A program made the position numbers and the translations under genes. Positions 9,713 through 17,716 of a stretch of DNA of 51,349 bases are shown piece after piece (position 1 is the first letter of the stretch; every line of letters starts with the position of its first letter). Source of the DNA: Planctomycetota bacterium. Lineage in GTDB: Bacteria > Planctomycetota > Planctomycetia > Pirellulales > Lacipirellulaceae. Location of the stretch: positions 1 to 51,349 of the forward strand of contig JAADGV010000055.1 in the NCBI GenBank assembly GCA_013152205.1, read 5' to 3'. The notes under the pieces are model-generated. The model worked only from the letters and a program-made list of their open reading frames with translations, ran no database searches and was not told the DNA's origin.

Positions 9713-11088
9713 CGCACCGATCCCTCGCCAGTTGCTTCTGAAATGAGCGATTGCTCAGCTTCAGGGTCTTCGACCGCCTCGACTTTCATGCCTTCAATCG
9801 CCGGAGTTGGGTCAGAAATCACCAGCCGCTCTCCAGGCACAAGGCCTGTCGTCACATGAGAGAAACCGCCTTGAGAAAAGTTGACTTCAACCTGTCGGCG
9901 TTCTAAGCGGTTCTCCTTATTCACTAAATAAACGTACCCCTCGTGCAATGCGGTCCTAGGAATCACCATTTGCCCGGTCCGCGGCTGGCCGCGAAGTTCG
10001 ACTTCGCAGAACATGCCAGGCGCCAAAGGGGGCCGTTCGCCGGGGATCACATTTTCGTAGGGTTTGTCGACCGCGATGACAATACTTATGGTACGCGTTT
10101 GAATATCAAGCTGCTCTCGTATTCGATCGAACCGGCCTTGCCATTCGACGCTAAAGTCGCCGGTTTTCATCCGCACGATGGCATCGACGTTAAAAACCTT
10201 TCTCATCGTCTTCATCGCATCGACCATCGGGTCAATGGGTTGGCCATCGGAAGTGAGCAAAGTACGGGCTTGATCGATAGGGAATTGAGCTTCCACTTCT
10301 GTAACATCCGTGCCATGCGCTTCGAACAAAGTCTGGCCAGCTGGCAGAAACTGTCCTTTTTCTAGAGACACTTTGCTAAATCGACAATCAAACGGTGCGT
10401 TGATAATCGTATAGCTTAAATCGAGTTGTGCGCGACTAAGCCCTGCTTTCTTTGCATCGTGCAAGGCAACCAACGCTTGACGTTGCGCTGGCAGCACGTT
10501 TAGCGAATTGTCTAGCGACTGCACACTCTGACGCTGAGTGAGTACTTCTCGTTCTTTGCGTTCCACCTCCGATTGTGTGACCGAATTCGAAGCGGTCAGC
10601 GAACGCAGCCTTGCCAGATCGCGATTTGCAAGGTCTAACGAAGTTTGTTCGATTTCAATCGAAGCACGATAGTTTTTTTCTTGAGCCGTTAGCTGCGCCT
10701 GTTGAGATTCGACCTCCGCAATCTCTGCTTGAAGTTGCGCTATTTGCAATTCGTACTCAGCCGGATCAATCCGCAGAACTTCTTCGCCAGCTCGAATGAT
10801 GGCCCCTGCTTTTAGCTCCGGGTGAATTTTGATAATACGACCCTTCACCTCAGCCACGGCTGTCCAGATATCCGCCGGCTGCGCTGTCCCGTAACCCACG
10901 ATCCGAGGCACAAGCGAAACCTGAGGCACTTTGATTACCCGTAGCGTGCGAGTCACTTCAGACACTTCGACCTGAACCGGTTGCGACCGATTTCTCACCA
11001 TGAAGACCAGCACAACGATGCCTACGAGTACTGGCGGCACAAACAGTAATTTCTGCCCAAATGGCCAACGTCTTTTAGAATCACTCAC
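9709..11088 (-). CDS. HlyD/AcrA-type membrane fusion protein of the second RND unit
   Basis: About 459 residues. One N-terminal TM (LLFVPPVLVGIVVLVFMV) is followed by a lipoyl half (AVAEVKGRIIKIHPELKAGAIIRAGEEVLRI split across about 85-110), a long coiled-coil hairpin (about 115-225, many Gln/Glu), the second lipoyl half (IINAPFDCRFSKVSLEKGQFLPAG), a beta-barrel and a membrane-proximal domain ending with RLVISDPTPAIEGM. It should link the permease at 6605-9712 to an outer-membrane channel. I start it at the GTG at 11088 (MSDSKRRW), because the upstream alternative at 11103 is a TTG adding only five residues; neither has a strong ribosome site. The stop overlaps the permease start. Confidence 0.9.
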   Translation of the reverse strand: MSDSKRRWPFGQKLLFVPPVLVGIVVLVFMVRNRSQPVQVEVSEVTRTLRVIKVPQVSLVPRIVGYGTAQPADIWTAVAEVKGRIIKIHPELKAGAIIRAGEEVLRIDPAEYELQIAQLQAEIAEVESQQAQLTAQEKNYRASIEIEQTSLDLANRDLARLRSLTASNSVTQSEVERKEREVLTQRQSVQSLDNSLNVLPAQRQALVALHDAKKAGLSRAQLDLSYTIINAPFDCRFSKVSLEKGQFLPAGQTLFEAHGTDVTEVEAQFPIDQARTLLTSDGQPIDPMVDAMKTMRKVFNVDAIVRMKTGDFSVEWQGRFDRIREQLDIQTRTISIVIAVDKPYENVIPGERPPLAPGMFCEVELRGQPRTGQMVIPRTALHEGYVYLVNKENRLERRQVEVNFSQGGFSHVTTGLVPGERLVISDPTPAIEGMKVEAVEDPEAEQSLISEATGEGSVR

Positions 11089-11181
11089 GTCACAGTCACA
11101 CAAGGGTTTGAGGCTTAGGAGCTAACCGTCAATTATACGTCGGTGGGCAACCAACTGCAGGGGAAAATTCGGCGGAGATCC

Positions 11182-11195
11182 AGCCGCTCGCGGCT
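11182..11195. repeat. Short palindrome between the ATPase gene and the second RND unit
   Basis: AGCCGC-TC-GCGGCT forms a perfect 6-bp stem, and a GC-rich imperfect hairpin follows at about 11221-11238. There is no T-run, so it looks more like an intergenic palindrome than a classical terminator, though it sits just downstream of the ATPase stop. Confidence 0.5.
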
Positions 11196-11263
11196 TAGCA
11201 AGAAAATCCTACCAATTTGGTCGCGGCCCTGCCGCGTTAGCCCTTTTCGGCGAGAAACCCAGG

Positions 11264-14200
11264 CTAAGCCGCTTCAAGTGGGCGGGTGTGTGCTGCGGAC
11301 TCAACCCATCGAGCAATGTCTTCGCGACTGGGGGCATCCCCTTTGCGGAGTATCCTTTGCCCTTTCTTTGTGTCGCAGAAAGTCAAAATCTTCGATGCGA
11401 CTTCGTTGGGATTGGCCTCTTTGATTTGCTTGGGCTCAAGAAATCCGCAAGCGACAAACAACTGGGCTCCAAGCCCCCTGAGCTGCGGAATGCGACAGAC
11501 AAGTCGAGCTTGGTGCTGCCAATTGGCAATGGTAGTCGGTTTGATATGGCTAACGTCCAACTCTTCAGCCGTTGAATCTGGGTCGGCACTTAGCAAATCG
11601 GCGACCGTACGAATGCCGACTTTGCTGAGGCGACTTGCTGTTTTTGGGCCGATTGACGGAGCCGCTTCAACGTCGCTCTCTCTTGCTAAGTAAAAATCAC
11701 GTTTGCTATGTAGCGTTGCTGACTGCGATGTTCGTTGGCTTGGCTGACGGGAGACACCGCCAGAATGAGTTGCTTTCTGACGTCGGCTGTCCTGTTGATT
11801 TGTTCGAAGCGAGCGAGGCCAAGAAAAACGGTTTCGCGAGTGACTCCAACGGTCTTGATATCTTCTGGCGCCACGAATCCAATTATTAAGTCGAGAGCGA
11901 CTGTACCGCTCGCGTGAGGGGGCGAATTGGCTGCCACGACCGCTACTAAAGAACTTCTCAACCATGCGGAGAAGAAAATCCGCTTCGATATCAAACAGAT
12001 CTTCGGGAGAAGCAATGCCAGCGGCTGAAAGAAGCTGAGCATCGTTGAGCGTAATCTCCGGAACGTAGCACATCAATCCCATGTGGGTTTGCCAAAGCTG
12101 CACAGCCTCGGGCACAATCTCGCGTCGTCCCAATCGGGCGGCCACTTCGGTGGCATCAGCAACAAGCAGGTCGCCTACCGTTTGGATGCCGATCGACGAA
12201 AACAGTTGAGCCGTTTTATTACCTAGTATTGGGAAATCGTCGAATGAACTGGTTTCGGAGAGATAAAACAGATCGTTACTCTCGCCATCGGCGGGAACCA
12301 CTCGCAGCGAAGGTCCGCTCTGGCTGTCAATCGATTGTCGCACGATTCGAGTGTTTGTTTTTGTTATCTTTTGGGTCGGCTCTGTTGCGACATGCTCGGG
12401 GGTTACGACAGGACGCCGTCGGATCGTTTCGAGATCGTAGAGTACCGAGCCAAGCGACTCGAATCGTCGTCGTGCGTTTTTGTCTTCGGTGAACACAAAC
12501 ACTTGATGGCCTGATTGGGCAAATTCCTCAAGAACCCCTGCCATAGCCGCAGCCTCGGAGGTGTCTTGCCGTAGAAAGGGCTCATCAAGAATTAGCGGCA
12601 ACTGAATGCCGTTGCTTGCGTAAGACCCAACCAGCGCGAGGGTCAAAGCCAAATAAACCGCATCATGCTGAGATGGAGAAAGGGCTTCAAGTGTTTGCGG
12701 ATTCCCATCGCAATCGACCACCGTGGCGTGTCGACCATGCCGATCGAGGTGAATCTGCACCAACTGTCCATCGGTAAGTTGAGCGAGCACATCTGAAGCA
12801 CGCCAAGTCCCGGTGGAATTCACCGCCGACTGCACCGTTTGTTGTTGCAGAGTTTGGCTGATAAGCTTTTCGAGGCGTTCTAGCTCGGCTTGATTCTCTT
12901 CGAGAGAAACGCCGCCGATCAGGCCTGCCCGTTCGCTTTGCAAGCGTTTCCAACGCAGTTCTAGTTGTTCGATGTCGGAATGTAATGTTGCCAGCTCCTC
13001 GGCCAAGTGGGCACGCTCGCGTTCGAGCGAGGTGCGACGCTGCTCAGCCGTACTTTCGATCTGCAAGCGATCTCGACGGCCAAGTTGCATGGCTTCAGCC
13101 GAGTTAACAAAATGGCCGTGGCGATCGCAGTTGCAATGCTCGCTGACGGGCGATTGCGGCATAAGCAGCACGGGTTGACCGACGAGGTGGTTTTTCTGGA
13201 TTAACGATTCTCGACGACTTAGCAATTGTTCGAGCCGCTCGCCCAGATCGGTTTGTGCGCGGGCCAACTGACGTGATTCCACCGTGGCTTGCTGTCGACG
13301 TGCGATCCGCTCTTGCTCGGTGAGCTGGCCACAGAGAGTGTAAACCTGAAGACGGAGCATCTCAGCAACCGGAGATAGCCGAGCGTGTGAATCGAGACCG
13401 ATGCAACGGCCCGGTTCGTTGGCTCGTGCTAACTGTGCCACTTCGGCATCAAGATCGTTGAGCAAACGCTCCATCACATTCAGCGTTGTGCGTCCGTCTG
13501 CCAAACATGTAACCGAGTCGGCGGTTCCATCGGCAGTGAGCTGGGCCAGTTCGTTGCGAACAACTGCTTCGCGAGCGTTTAAGTCGCTAAGTGCTTGGCG
13601 ACAGCGACTAATCTCAGCTTCAATTTCGTCAAGCTGCCGTTGATGCTGTGCCGTATCTGGGGCACTAGGAGTCGACTGAGTTGCGCTTTCAAGCGAAAAA
13701 TAACGTAGTCGAATTTCGACATCAGCAAGCTCTTTTTCAATGCTTCGTAGTTGAGCATTTAGCTCGTTCTTGCGATCTTGCTTTTCGGCCAAGGCTGCGT
13801 CGACTTCACCTAGCTCGCGTTGCAAAACGCCGCTCTCTTGGCGCCGGAGTGCCAACTGTTGTTCAATTTCCTGGGCTACTGCGTCGCGAAGCCCTACGAG
13901 GCCATCAACACGGCGGCGATCTACGGCAGTAGGCGACGGATCAACTCCACTGTGAATACTGCAACTAGTCTTCTGGCTGACGGCATGAGAAGCCGTAAAC
14001 TGGCGACTAAAAGGTTCGCTAAGCAGCCATTCGACGGGGGGCGATTCTGCAAAGTCAACAACAAACAGCCGGGAGGCTAGCTCGGGCGACAGATTAGAAA
14101 GCAACGACCGCATGGTTTGGCTATCAATGGCGTTACCATCAGCCGAAGCGACCGTTAGCTTTTCTTGGGTGCCGGCGCCCCGATGCCTACGAAGAAAATA

Positions 14201-14437
14201 CTTACCCTGCTTGCCTTCAAGCGTGAGGGTACCTTCGGTCAGTGGCACAGTTTGGCCAAACTGTTTTCGCCAAGGGCTATCGGTTTTGCCATAAATCAAG
14301 TGGCTGGCTAGCCGAGCGATTGTGCTTTTCCCGGTTCGCGGATCGCCAAAAAAAACATTGAGCTGGCTATTTAGCGAGTCGACTTGCAGGTCGGGCCAGG
14401 CCCCTCGTCCTTCGAGGCTTAGCTGCGAAATTCTCAT
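11264..14437 (-). CDS. SMC/YhaN-like coiled-coil ATPase fused to two HhH/DUF4332-like modules
   Basis: About 1057 residues. Walker A is GDPRTGKST (near 31-39), in the RecN/SbcC/YhaN style of N-terminal P-loop. Two coiled-coil arms follow, at about 180-435 and 445-535. The ABC signature region is LEALSPSQHDAVYLAL (about 583-598), Walker B is LPLILDEPF (about 613-621), and VFVFTED follows. Between the arms is CNCDRHGH (about 435-442), a possible metal site. The C-terminal third holds two helix-hairpin-helix units of DUF4332 type: ILGNKTAQLFSSIGIQTVGD near 737 and SIGPKTASRLSKVGIRTVAD near 928. The ATG at 14437 has AAGGA eight bases upstream; a TTG at 14461 is an alternative. A DNA repair or structure-binding role is likely but not shown. 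Confidence 0.85.
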   Translation of the reverse strand: MRISQLSLEGRGAWPDLQVDSLNSQLNVFFGDPRTGKSTIARLASHLIYGKTDSPWRKQFGQTVPLTEGTLTLEGKQGKYFLRRHRGAGTQEKLTVASADGNAIDSQTMRSLLSNLSPELASRLFVVDFAESPPVEWLLSEPFSRQFTASHAVSQKTSCSIHSGVDPSPTAVDRRRVDGLVGLRDAVAQEIEQQLALRRQESGVLQRELGEVDAALAEKQDRKNELNAQLRSIEKELADVEIRLRYFSLESATQSTPSAPDTAQHQRQLDEIEAEISRCRQALSDLNAREAVVRNELAQLTADGTADSVTCLADGRTTLNVMERLLNDLDAEVAQLARANEPGRCIGLDSHARLSPVAEMLRLQVYTLCGQLTEQERIARRQQATVESRQLARAQTDLGERLEQLLSRRESLIQKNHLVGQPVLLMPQSPVSEHCNCDRHGHFVNSAEAMQLGRRDRLQIESTAEQRRTSLERERAHLAEELATLHSDIEQLELRWKRLQSERAGLIGGVSLEENQAELERLEKLISQTLQQQTVQSAVNSTGTWRASDVLAQLTDGQLVQIHLDRHGRHATVVDCDGNPQTLEALSPSQHDAVYLALTLALVGSYASNGIQLPLILDEPFLRQDTSEAAAMAGVLEEFAQSGHQVFVFTEDKNARRRFESLGSVLYDLETIRRRPVVTPEHVATEPTQKITKTNTRIVRQSIDSQSGPSLRVVPADGESNDLFYLSETSSFDDFPILGNKTAQLFSSIGIQTVGDLLVADATEVAARLGRREIVPEAVQLWQTHMGLMCYVPEITLNDAQLLSAAGIASPEDLFDIEADFLLRMVEKFFSSGRGSQFAPSRERYSRSRLNNWIRGARRYQDRWSHSRNRFSWPRSLRTNQQDSRRQKATHSGGVSRQPSQRTSQSATLHSKRDFYLARESDVEAAPSIGPKTASRLSKVGIRTVADLLSADPDSTAEELDVSHIKPTTIANWQHQARLVCRIPQLRGLGAQLFVACGFLEPKQIKEANPNEVASKILTFCDTKKGQRILRKGDAPSREDIARWVESAAHTRPLEAA

Positions 14438-14769
14438 CTTGGGCATCCTTGCGGGGGGCAATCGGAAAACGCGCGCAACACCAGCGCAGCGGGACTAGCG
14501 AGGCTGCTTTTCTGCGGGGTGCAGCCCCTACCTAGCTGGGCTGAAAGTTAGCGGGAACTAGAAAAACACGCAATGTCGATTTTGCTAGCAGAAATTGCGA
14601 GATTACTAGCCCCGACTACTAGAAAATCAAGAAAATCGGCGTTAGCTGCCGCCGTTTGTAGCTCATTAGAGGCTGGACATGTGCCCCTATCCACCGCGAC
14701 AATAGCTTGCATGCAATGAAAGCTAGCCGTAACGGTTGACAATCCACCTCCAACGTAAGTTTCCCCACC
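14438..14769. other. Divergent intergenic region between the ATPase and EIIA-like genes
   Basis: This region should carry promoters in both directions. I see GC-rich repeat-like pieces, including GGCTGC...GCAGCC with an inner GGGG-TGCAG-CCCC at about 14501-14530, of the kind found in the larger palindrome arrays of this window. No convincing promoter, ORF or RNA gene can be named. Confidence 0.45.
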
Positions 14770-15477
14770 GTGGCAGACGACGACTTCGATATCAGCAGCC
14801 TGGCCTCCTTCTTGCACTTGCTGCCTGCGCAAATCACTAAGCTTGCCGAACGCAACAAGCTGCCCGGTCGTCGCGTCGGTGGGCAATGGCGTTTTTCGCG
14901 TCCAGAAATTAACCAATGGCTCGAAGAACGCATCGGGGTTTCCGACGACCCACAGCTTGCAGCAATGGAAATCAATCTCGAACGTGTTGAATCTAGCTCG
15001 GCTGAAGAAATCCAAATCGCGATGCTACTGCCCGTCGAAGCGATCGCTGCGCCGCTCAATGCTCGTACTCGAGGCAGCGTGATCGCAAACATGTGCGAGT
15101 TGGCCGCCAACACGGGAATGCTATGGGATCCTGGAAAAATGGCCGAGGCTGTCACCGATCGCGAAGCCATGCACCCGACGGCACTCGACATTGGCGTCGC
15201 TTTGCTCCATCCCCGCCGCCCCCAATCGTCGATCCTTGGTGAGTCGATCCTCGCCCTTGGAATCACCGGCCAAGGAATCCCCTTCGGCGGAACGAGCGGC
15301 CTGACCGATGTTTTCTTTTTGATCTGCGCAACCGACGACCACCAGCACCTACGCATCCTCGCCCGACTAAGCCGTATGATTAACGACCCCGATTGGCTAG
15401 CTAGCTTGCGATCTGCCGCTGATGCGATCGATACCCACCAACTCATCGCCAGCCGCGACGAAGAACTTTCGGAATAG
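14770..15477 (+). CDS. HTH-EIIA(Ntr) fusion: excisionase-type DNA-binding domain plus PtsN-like domain
   Basis: A 235-residue protein with a GTG start. Residues 6-55 form a MerR/excisionase-type winged helix (LASFLHLLPAQITKLAERNK, then GGQWRFSRPEINQWLEE). Residues 80-230 match the PTS EIIA nitrogen-type domain: ANTGMLWDPGKMAEAV, HPTALDIGVALLHPRRP and LTDVFFLICATDDHQHLRIL. The phospho-accepting His of PtsN corresponds to His147 in ALLHPR and is kept. In the family such domains receive phosphate from NPr and regulate partners; joined to a DNA-binding domain it may act directly on transcription. No EI or HPr/NPr gene is in the window. The next gene starts 33 bases downstream and is probably co-transcribed. 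Confidence 0.87.
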   Translation: MADDDFDISSLASFLHLLPAQITKLAERNKLPGRRVGGQWRFSRPEINQWLEERIGVSDDPQLAAMEINLERVESSSAEEIQIAMLLPVEAIAAPLNARTRGSVIANMCELAANTGMLWDPGKMAEAVTDREAMHPTALDIGVALLHPRRPQSSILGESILALGITGQGIPFGGTSGLTDVFFLICATDDHQHLRILARLSRMINDPDWLASLRSAADAIDTHQLIASRDEELSE

Positions 15478-15510
15478 CGCCCCATCGCCAAAACCAATCC
15501 ACCCGCCGAT

Positions 15511-16416
15511 ATGCCTGCGACCACTCCAGAAAGCACCTCGCAAAATCCGACCAACGCTTCAGGCCCGTCGGTAAGCGTACTTGCCGTAGGGGATTGGAAC
15601 AAACGCGAATTTTCTTCGGCAATTGCCGAGATCGCTGACACCGAATCTTGGCAAGTTGTGGCCAACGCCGAATCGGCCAGCCAGTACCTTATGAGCCTAT
15701 CCCAAGATCAGGCTGAAAGTGTCCAGCAGTCGGTGCCACCACATCAAGCAGGGGCTGCCTGTGGCACTCCGCCCGAGCTAATCGTACTCGCCCAATCAAT
15801 TCCAGGCGAGTTCCGCCAAAGCGATATCGATCGACTCAGCGAACTCGCTCCCCTCGCCCGCATCATTGTGGTTGCAGGCACTTGGTGTGAAGGCGAAATG
15901 CGGACCGGCTCGCGACTTGATGGCACCCTGCGGCTGTACTGGTACGAATTCGCGCCCTGGTGGCAGGCGGCTTTGCGAAACTTAGCCGGCGGCTTATGCC
16001 CGCCCTGGTCGCTACCCCTGGACAATCCCCAAGCAGGTCGCGGCATCTCCAATACACATAGCGCATCGAAACCGCTGACGGGCACCGTCGTCGTCGACGC
16101 CGCAGATTTCGCCGTCTTCGAATCGCTCAGCTCGGCTTTAGCCAGCTTCGGCATCAACGCCGCCTGGACATGCCACGACGACCCAGCAAGCCTACCCTCG
16201 CACATTGCCGCCGGCATTTGGGACGGCGGCCAGCTCAACCGCAAGGAACTTGCCCGCCTCACCTCGTTTTGTCAAAAAATCCAAGCACACGGCAAGGTCG
16301 TCGCCCTGCTGGATTTCCCCCGCGTCGAACACGTCGAGCAAACCCGCGCCGCCGGAGCCGCCGCCGTTTTCGGCAAGCCTTACCTCGTCGACGAAGTCGT
16401 CGCCGCACTGCATTAG
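15511..16416 (+). CDS. Receiver-like protein of unknown function
   Basis: A 301-residue protein that I do not recognise as a named family. It reads as two alpha/beta segments. The first (about 20-180) has VSVLAVGDWNKREFSSAI and PPELIVLAQSIPGEF followed by ARIIVVAGTWCEGE. The second (about 190-301) has GTVVVDAADFAVFESLSSALASFG, then KVVALLDFPRVEHVEQTRAAGAAAVFGKPYLVDEVVAAL split over its end. The last part looks like the end of a response-regulator receiver (KP followed by an amphipathic helix), but the phospho-Asp signature is not evident, so it may be a pseudo-receiver. Its tight spacing to the HTH-EIIA gene suggests a shared role, perhaps as partner of that regulator. Confidence 0.7.
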   Translation: MPATTPESTSQNPTNASGPSVSVLAVGDWNKREFSSAIAEIADTESWQVVANAESASQYLMSLSQDQAESVQQSVPPHQAGAACGTPPELIVLAQSIPGEFRQSDIDRLSELAPLARIIVVAGTWCEGEMRTGSRLDGTLRLYWYEFAPWWQAALRNLAGGLCPPWSLPLDNPQAGRGISNTHSASKPLTGTVVVDAADFAVFESLSSALASFGINAAWTCHDDPASLPSHIAAGIWDGGQLNRKELARLTSFCQKIQAHGKVVALLDFPRVEHVEQTRAAGAAAVFGKPYLVDEVVAALH

Positions 16417-16477
16417 TTACTCCTTTTTATCCGTCGCGAGAAACTGATCAAACTGAAATACTTGCCGCAAGCCTAAT

Positions 16478-16714
16478 ACCCCAAAGGGGTTTCACATCGT
16501 AGCCCAGGGTAAGCAGCGAAGCTGCGCCACCCTGGGTAATCGTTTGCTGAGAATCAAAGAACCCTGCAGGGGTTCTACAAATTAAAACGTCACGTTTTCC
16601 CGGCAATTCTTTTGTACAACCCCTGCAGGGTTGAGTTTTTCTGGCTACTCCCAACCCAGGGTGCGCTCGCTTTGGCTCGCGACCCTGGGCTACGGTGTGT
16701 AACGCCTTCGGCGT
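16478..16714. repeat. Mosaic palindrome array 1
   Basis: This fills most of the gene-free stretch 16417-16803. Its units, in order, are: ACCCC-AAA-GGGGT (16478-16490); a 39-base hairpin TAGCCCAGGGT...ACCCTGGGTA (16500-16538) containing GCAGC-GAA-GCTGC; AGAACCC-TGCAG-GGGTTCT (16558-16576); AAAACG-TCA-CGTTTT (16584-16598); CAACCC-CTGCA-GGGTTG (16617-16633); a second long hairpin in opposite orientation ending ACCCTGGGCTA (about 16654-16692); and ACGCC-TTC-GGCGT (16702-16714). The layout matches the array at 23131-23522. Nothing in it looks protein-coding. Confidence 0.88.
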
Positions 16715-16803
16715 AAAAATCCTCTGACTGGGGCATTTGGCAGTGATATGCTGTTTTGCGTCGCAAAATTTGGAACTACTGACATTGGTCATTTCCCTCC
16801 ACT

Positions 16804-17547
16804 TCACCACTCCTCAAGCGCCGTCCGTAGCACCTCGCGTCGCCAGCCTGGCTCGTGAATCGGCCAGCACCGCACTCCGTCGATCCCCTCAGGCAAGTCC
16901 GCAGCAGAATACTCCGCTGGCTGCCCACCATCAAAGGCCACCCGCCAAGTACTCGTCTCTGGCGGAGTCAACTCCGGAGGCCGTCGTAGTGTGTTGCTGC
17001 GCCGCCACGTCACCCGACCTTGGTCGAACAACGTCACCATAACAGGCGGCGTCATCTCCAACATCCGACGAGCGATCAACTCGTGGCTAGCCGTGCTGTA
17101 ACGCCGTTTTAGTTCATACAAATCCCACCCCAGGCAACCACCATCAGCCGCAAACCACTCGCGCGGCAGCAACAAACAGCTAGCCAACCGATTTGCCACC
17201 TGCTCGCGTCCCGAGGGAGGAATATCTACCAGCGAAATCCCCAGCGCGGCAAACACCCGATGTGCGACACACTCGCCCAACTCATGAGCAACCGCCCACT
17301 GCTGCCGCTCCGCCCGCGGCTCGTCGCCTACTAAAATCGTCCCCCGTCCGCCCCGCCCTCCTTCGCCAATACGCACATACCGTGCCCGCACATCCATCGC
17401 CGCATCGCGAGCAACCACCAACCGAAGCCGCTGCGCCAGCCGAATCGCATCGACCGGGGGCCCCACGACCTCCCCTTCCGCCAAGACTTCCCGCGCACAG
17501 TCGTCCAAAGCATTCGCAAACTGCTCCGCAGGAATTTCAGTAAGCAT
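16804..17547 (-). CDS. ImmA/IrrE-family (DUF955) metallopeptidase-like protein, HExxE variant
   Basis: About 247 residues from the ATG at 17547, which has GAGG seven bases upstream; a GTG at 17568 would add seven residues. The M78-type helix reads WAVAHELGECVAHRVF (about 84-99). The usual HExxH is HELGE here, with Glu92 in place of the second zinc His; a further His96 lies one turn on. A LLLPREWF block follows near 124, typical of the family. Relatives cleave repressors or regulate stress responses, normally beside an XRE-type partner, but none is encoded here. The gene lies between palindrome array 1 and the BlaR1-like gene. Family membership is good; catalytic activity is uncertain. Confidence 0.82.
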   Translation of the reverse strand: MLTEIPAEQFANALDDCAREVLAEGEVVGPPVDAIRLAQRLRLVVARDAAMDVRARYVRIGEGGRGGRGTILVGDEPRAERQQWAVAHELGECVAHRVFAALGISLVDIPPSGREQVANRLASCLLLPREWFAADGGCLGWDLYELKRRYSTASHELIARRMLEMTPPVMVTLFDQGRVTWRRSNTLRRPPELTPPETSTWRVAFDGGQPAEYSAADLPEGIDGVRCWPIHEPGWRREVLRTALEEW

Positions 17548-17573
17548 CGCAAGCCTCGGCCTAACCACCAGGA

Positions 17574-17601
17574 AGTATACATTAGTACACTATCTGATAG
17601 T
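17574..17601. promoter_or_regulatory. Two overlapping dyads upstream of the ImmA/IrrE-like gene
   Basis: 17574-17591 is an 18-base dyad, AGTATAC-ATTA-GTACACT (one mismatch between arms), and 17589-17601 is a perfect one, ACTATC-T-GATAGT. They end about 27 bases from the ATG at 17547. A possible minus-strand promoter, TTGCAA-17-TAGTGT, overlaps them. A repressor site is plausible; the regulator is unknown. Confidence 0.45.
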
Positions 17602-17667
17602 CGGAGTATTTGCAAGAGCAAATTTCTCTTGAGCTGGTATCCATCCGAGAAAAGATCGGTGGAAATT

Positions 17668-17698
17668 AGCCACGGATGGACACAGATAAACACGGATG
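17668..17698. repeat. Ten-base periodic repeat of the CACGGATGGACACAGAT kind
   Basis: Three units of the form CAC-GAT follow at exact 10-base spacing. In one frame of the minus strand this reads SVFICVHPWLI. I recall this sequence as widely scattered between genes in many bacteria, so it is a dispersed repeat and not a gene. It lies between the ImmA-like gene and the BlaR1-like gene. Confidence 0.6.
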
Positions 17699-17716
17699 TG
17701 AGTAGAAGTTGGCGTC

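Noticed and set aside
16448..16810. 120-residue minus-strand ORF over array 1
   Set aside because: It reads through palindromes; such peptides are a by-product of the repeats.
17193..17543. Proline-rich plus-strand ORF
   Set aside because: It is antisense to the ImmA/IrrE-like gene; proline richness comes from the GC-rich complementary codons.
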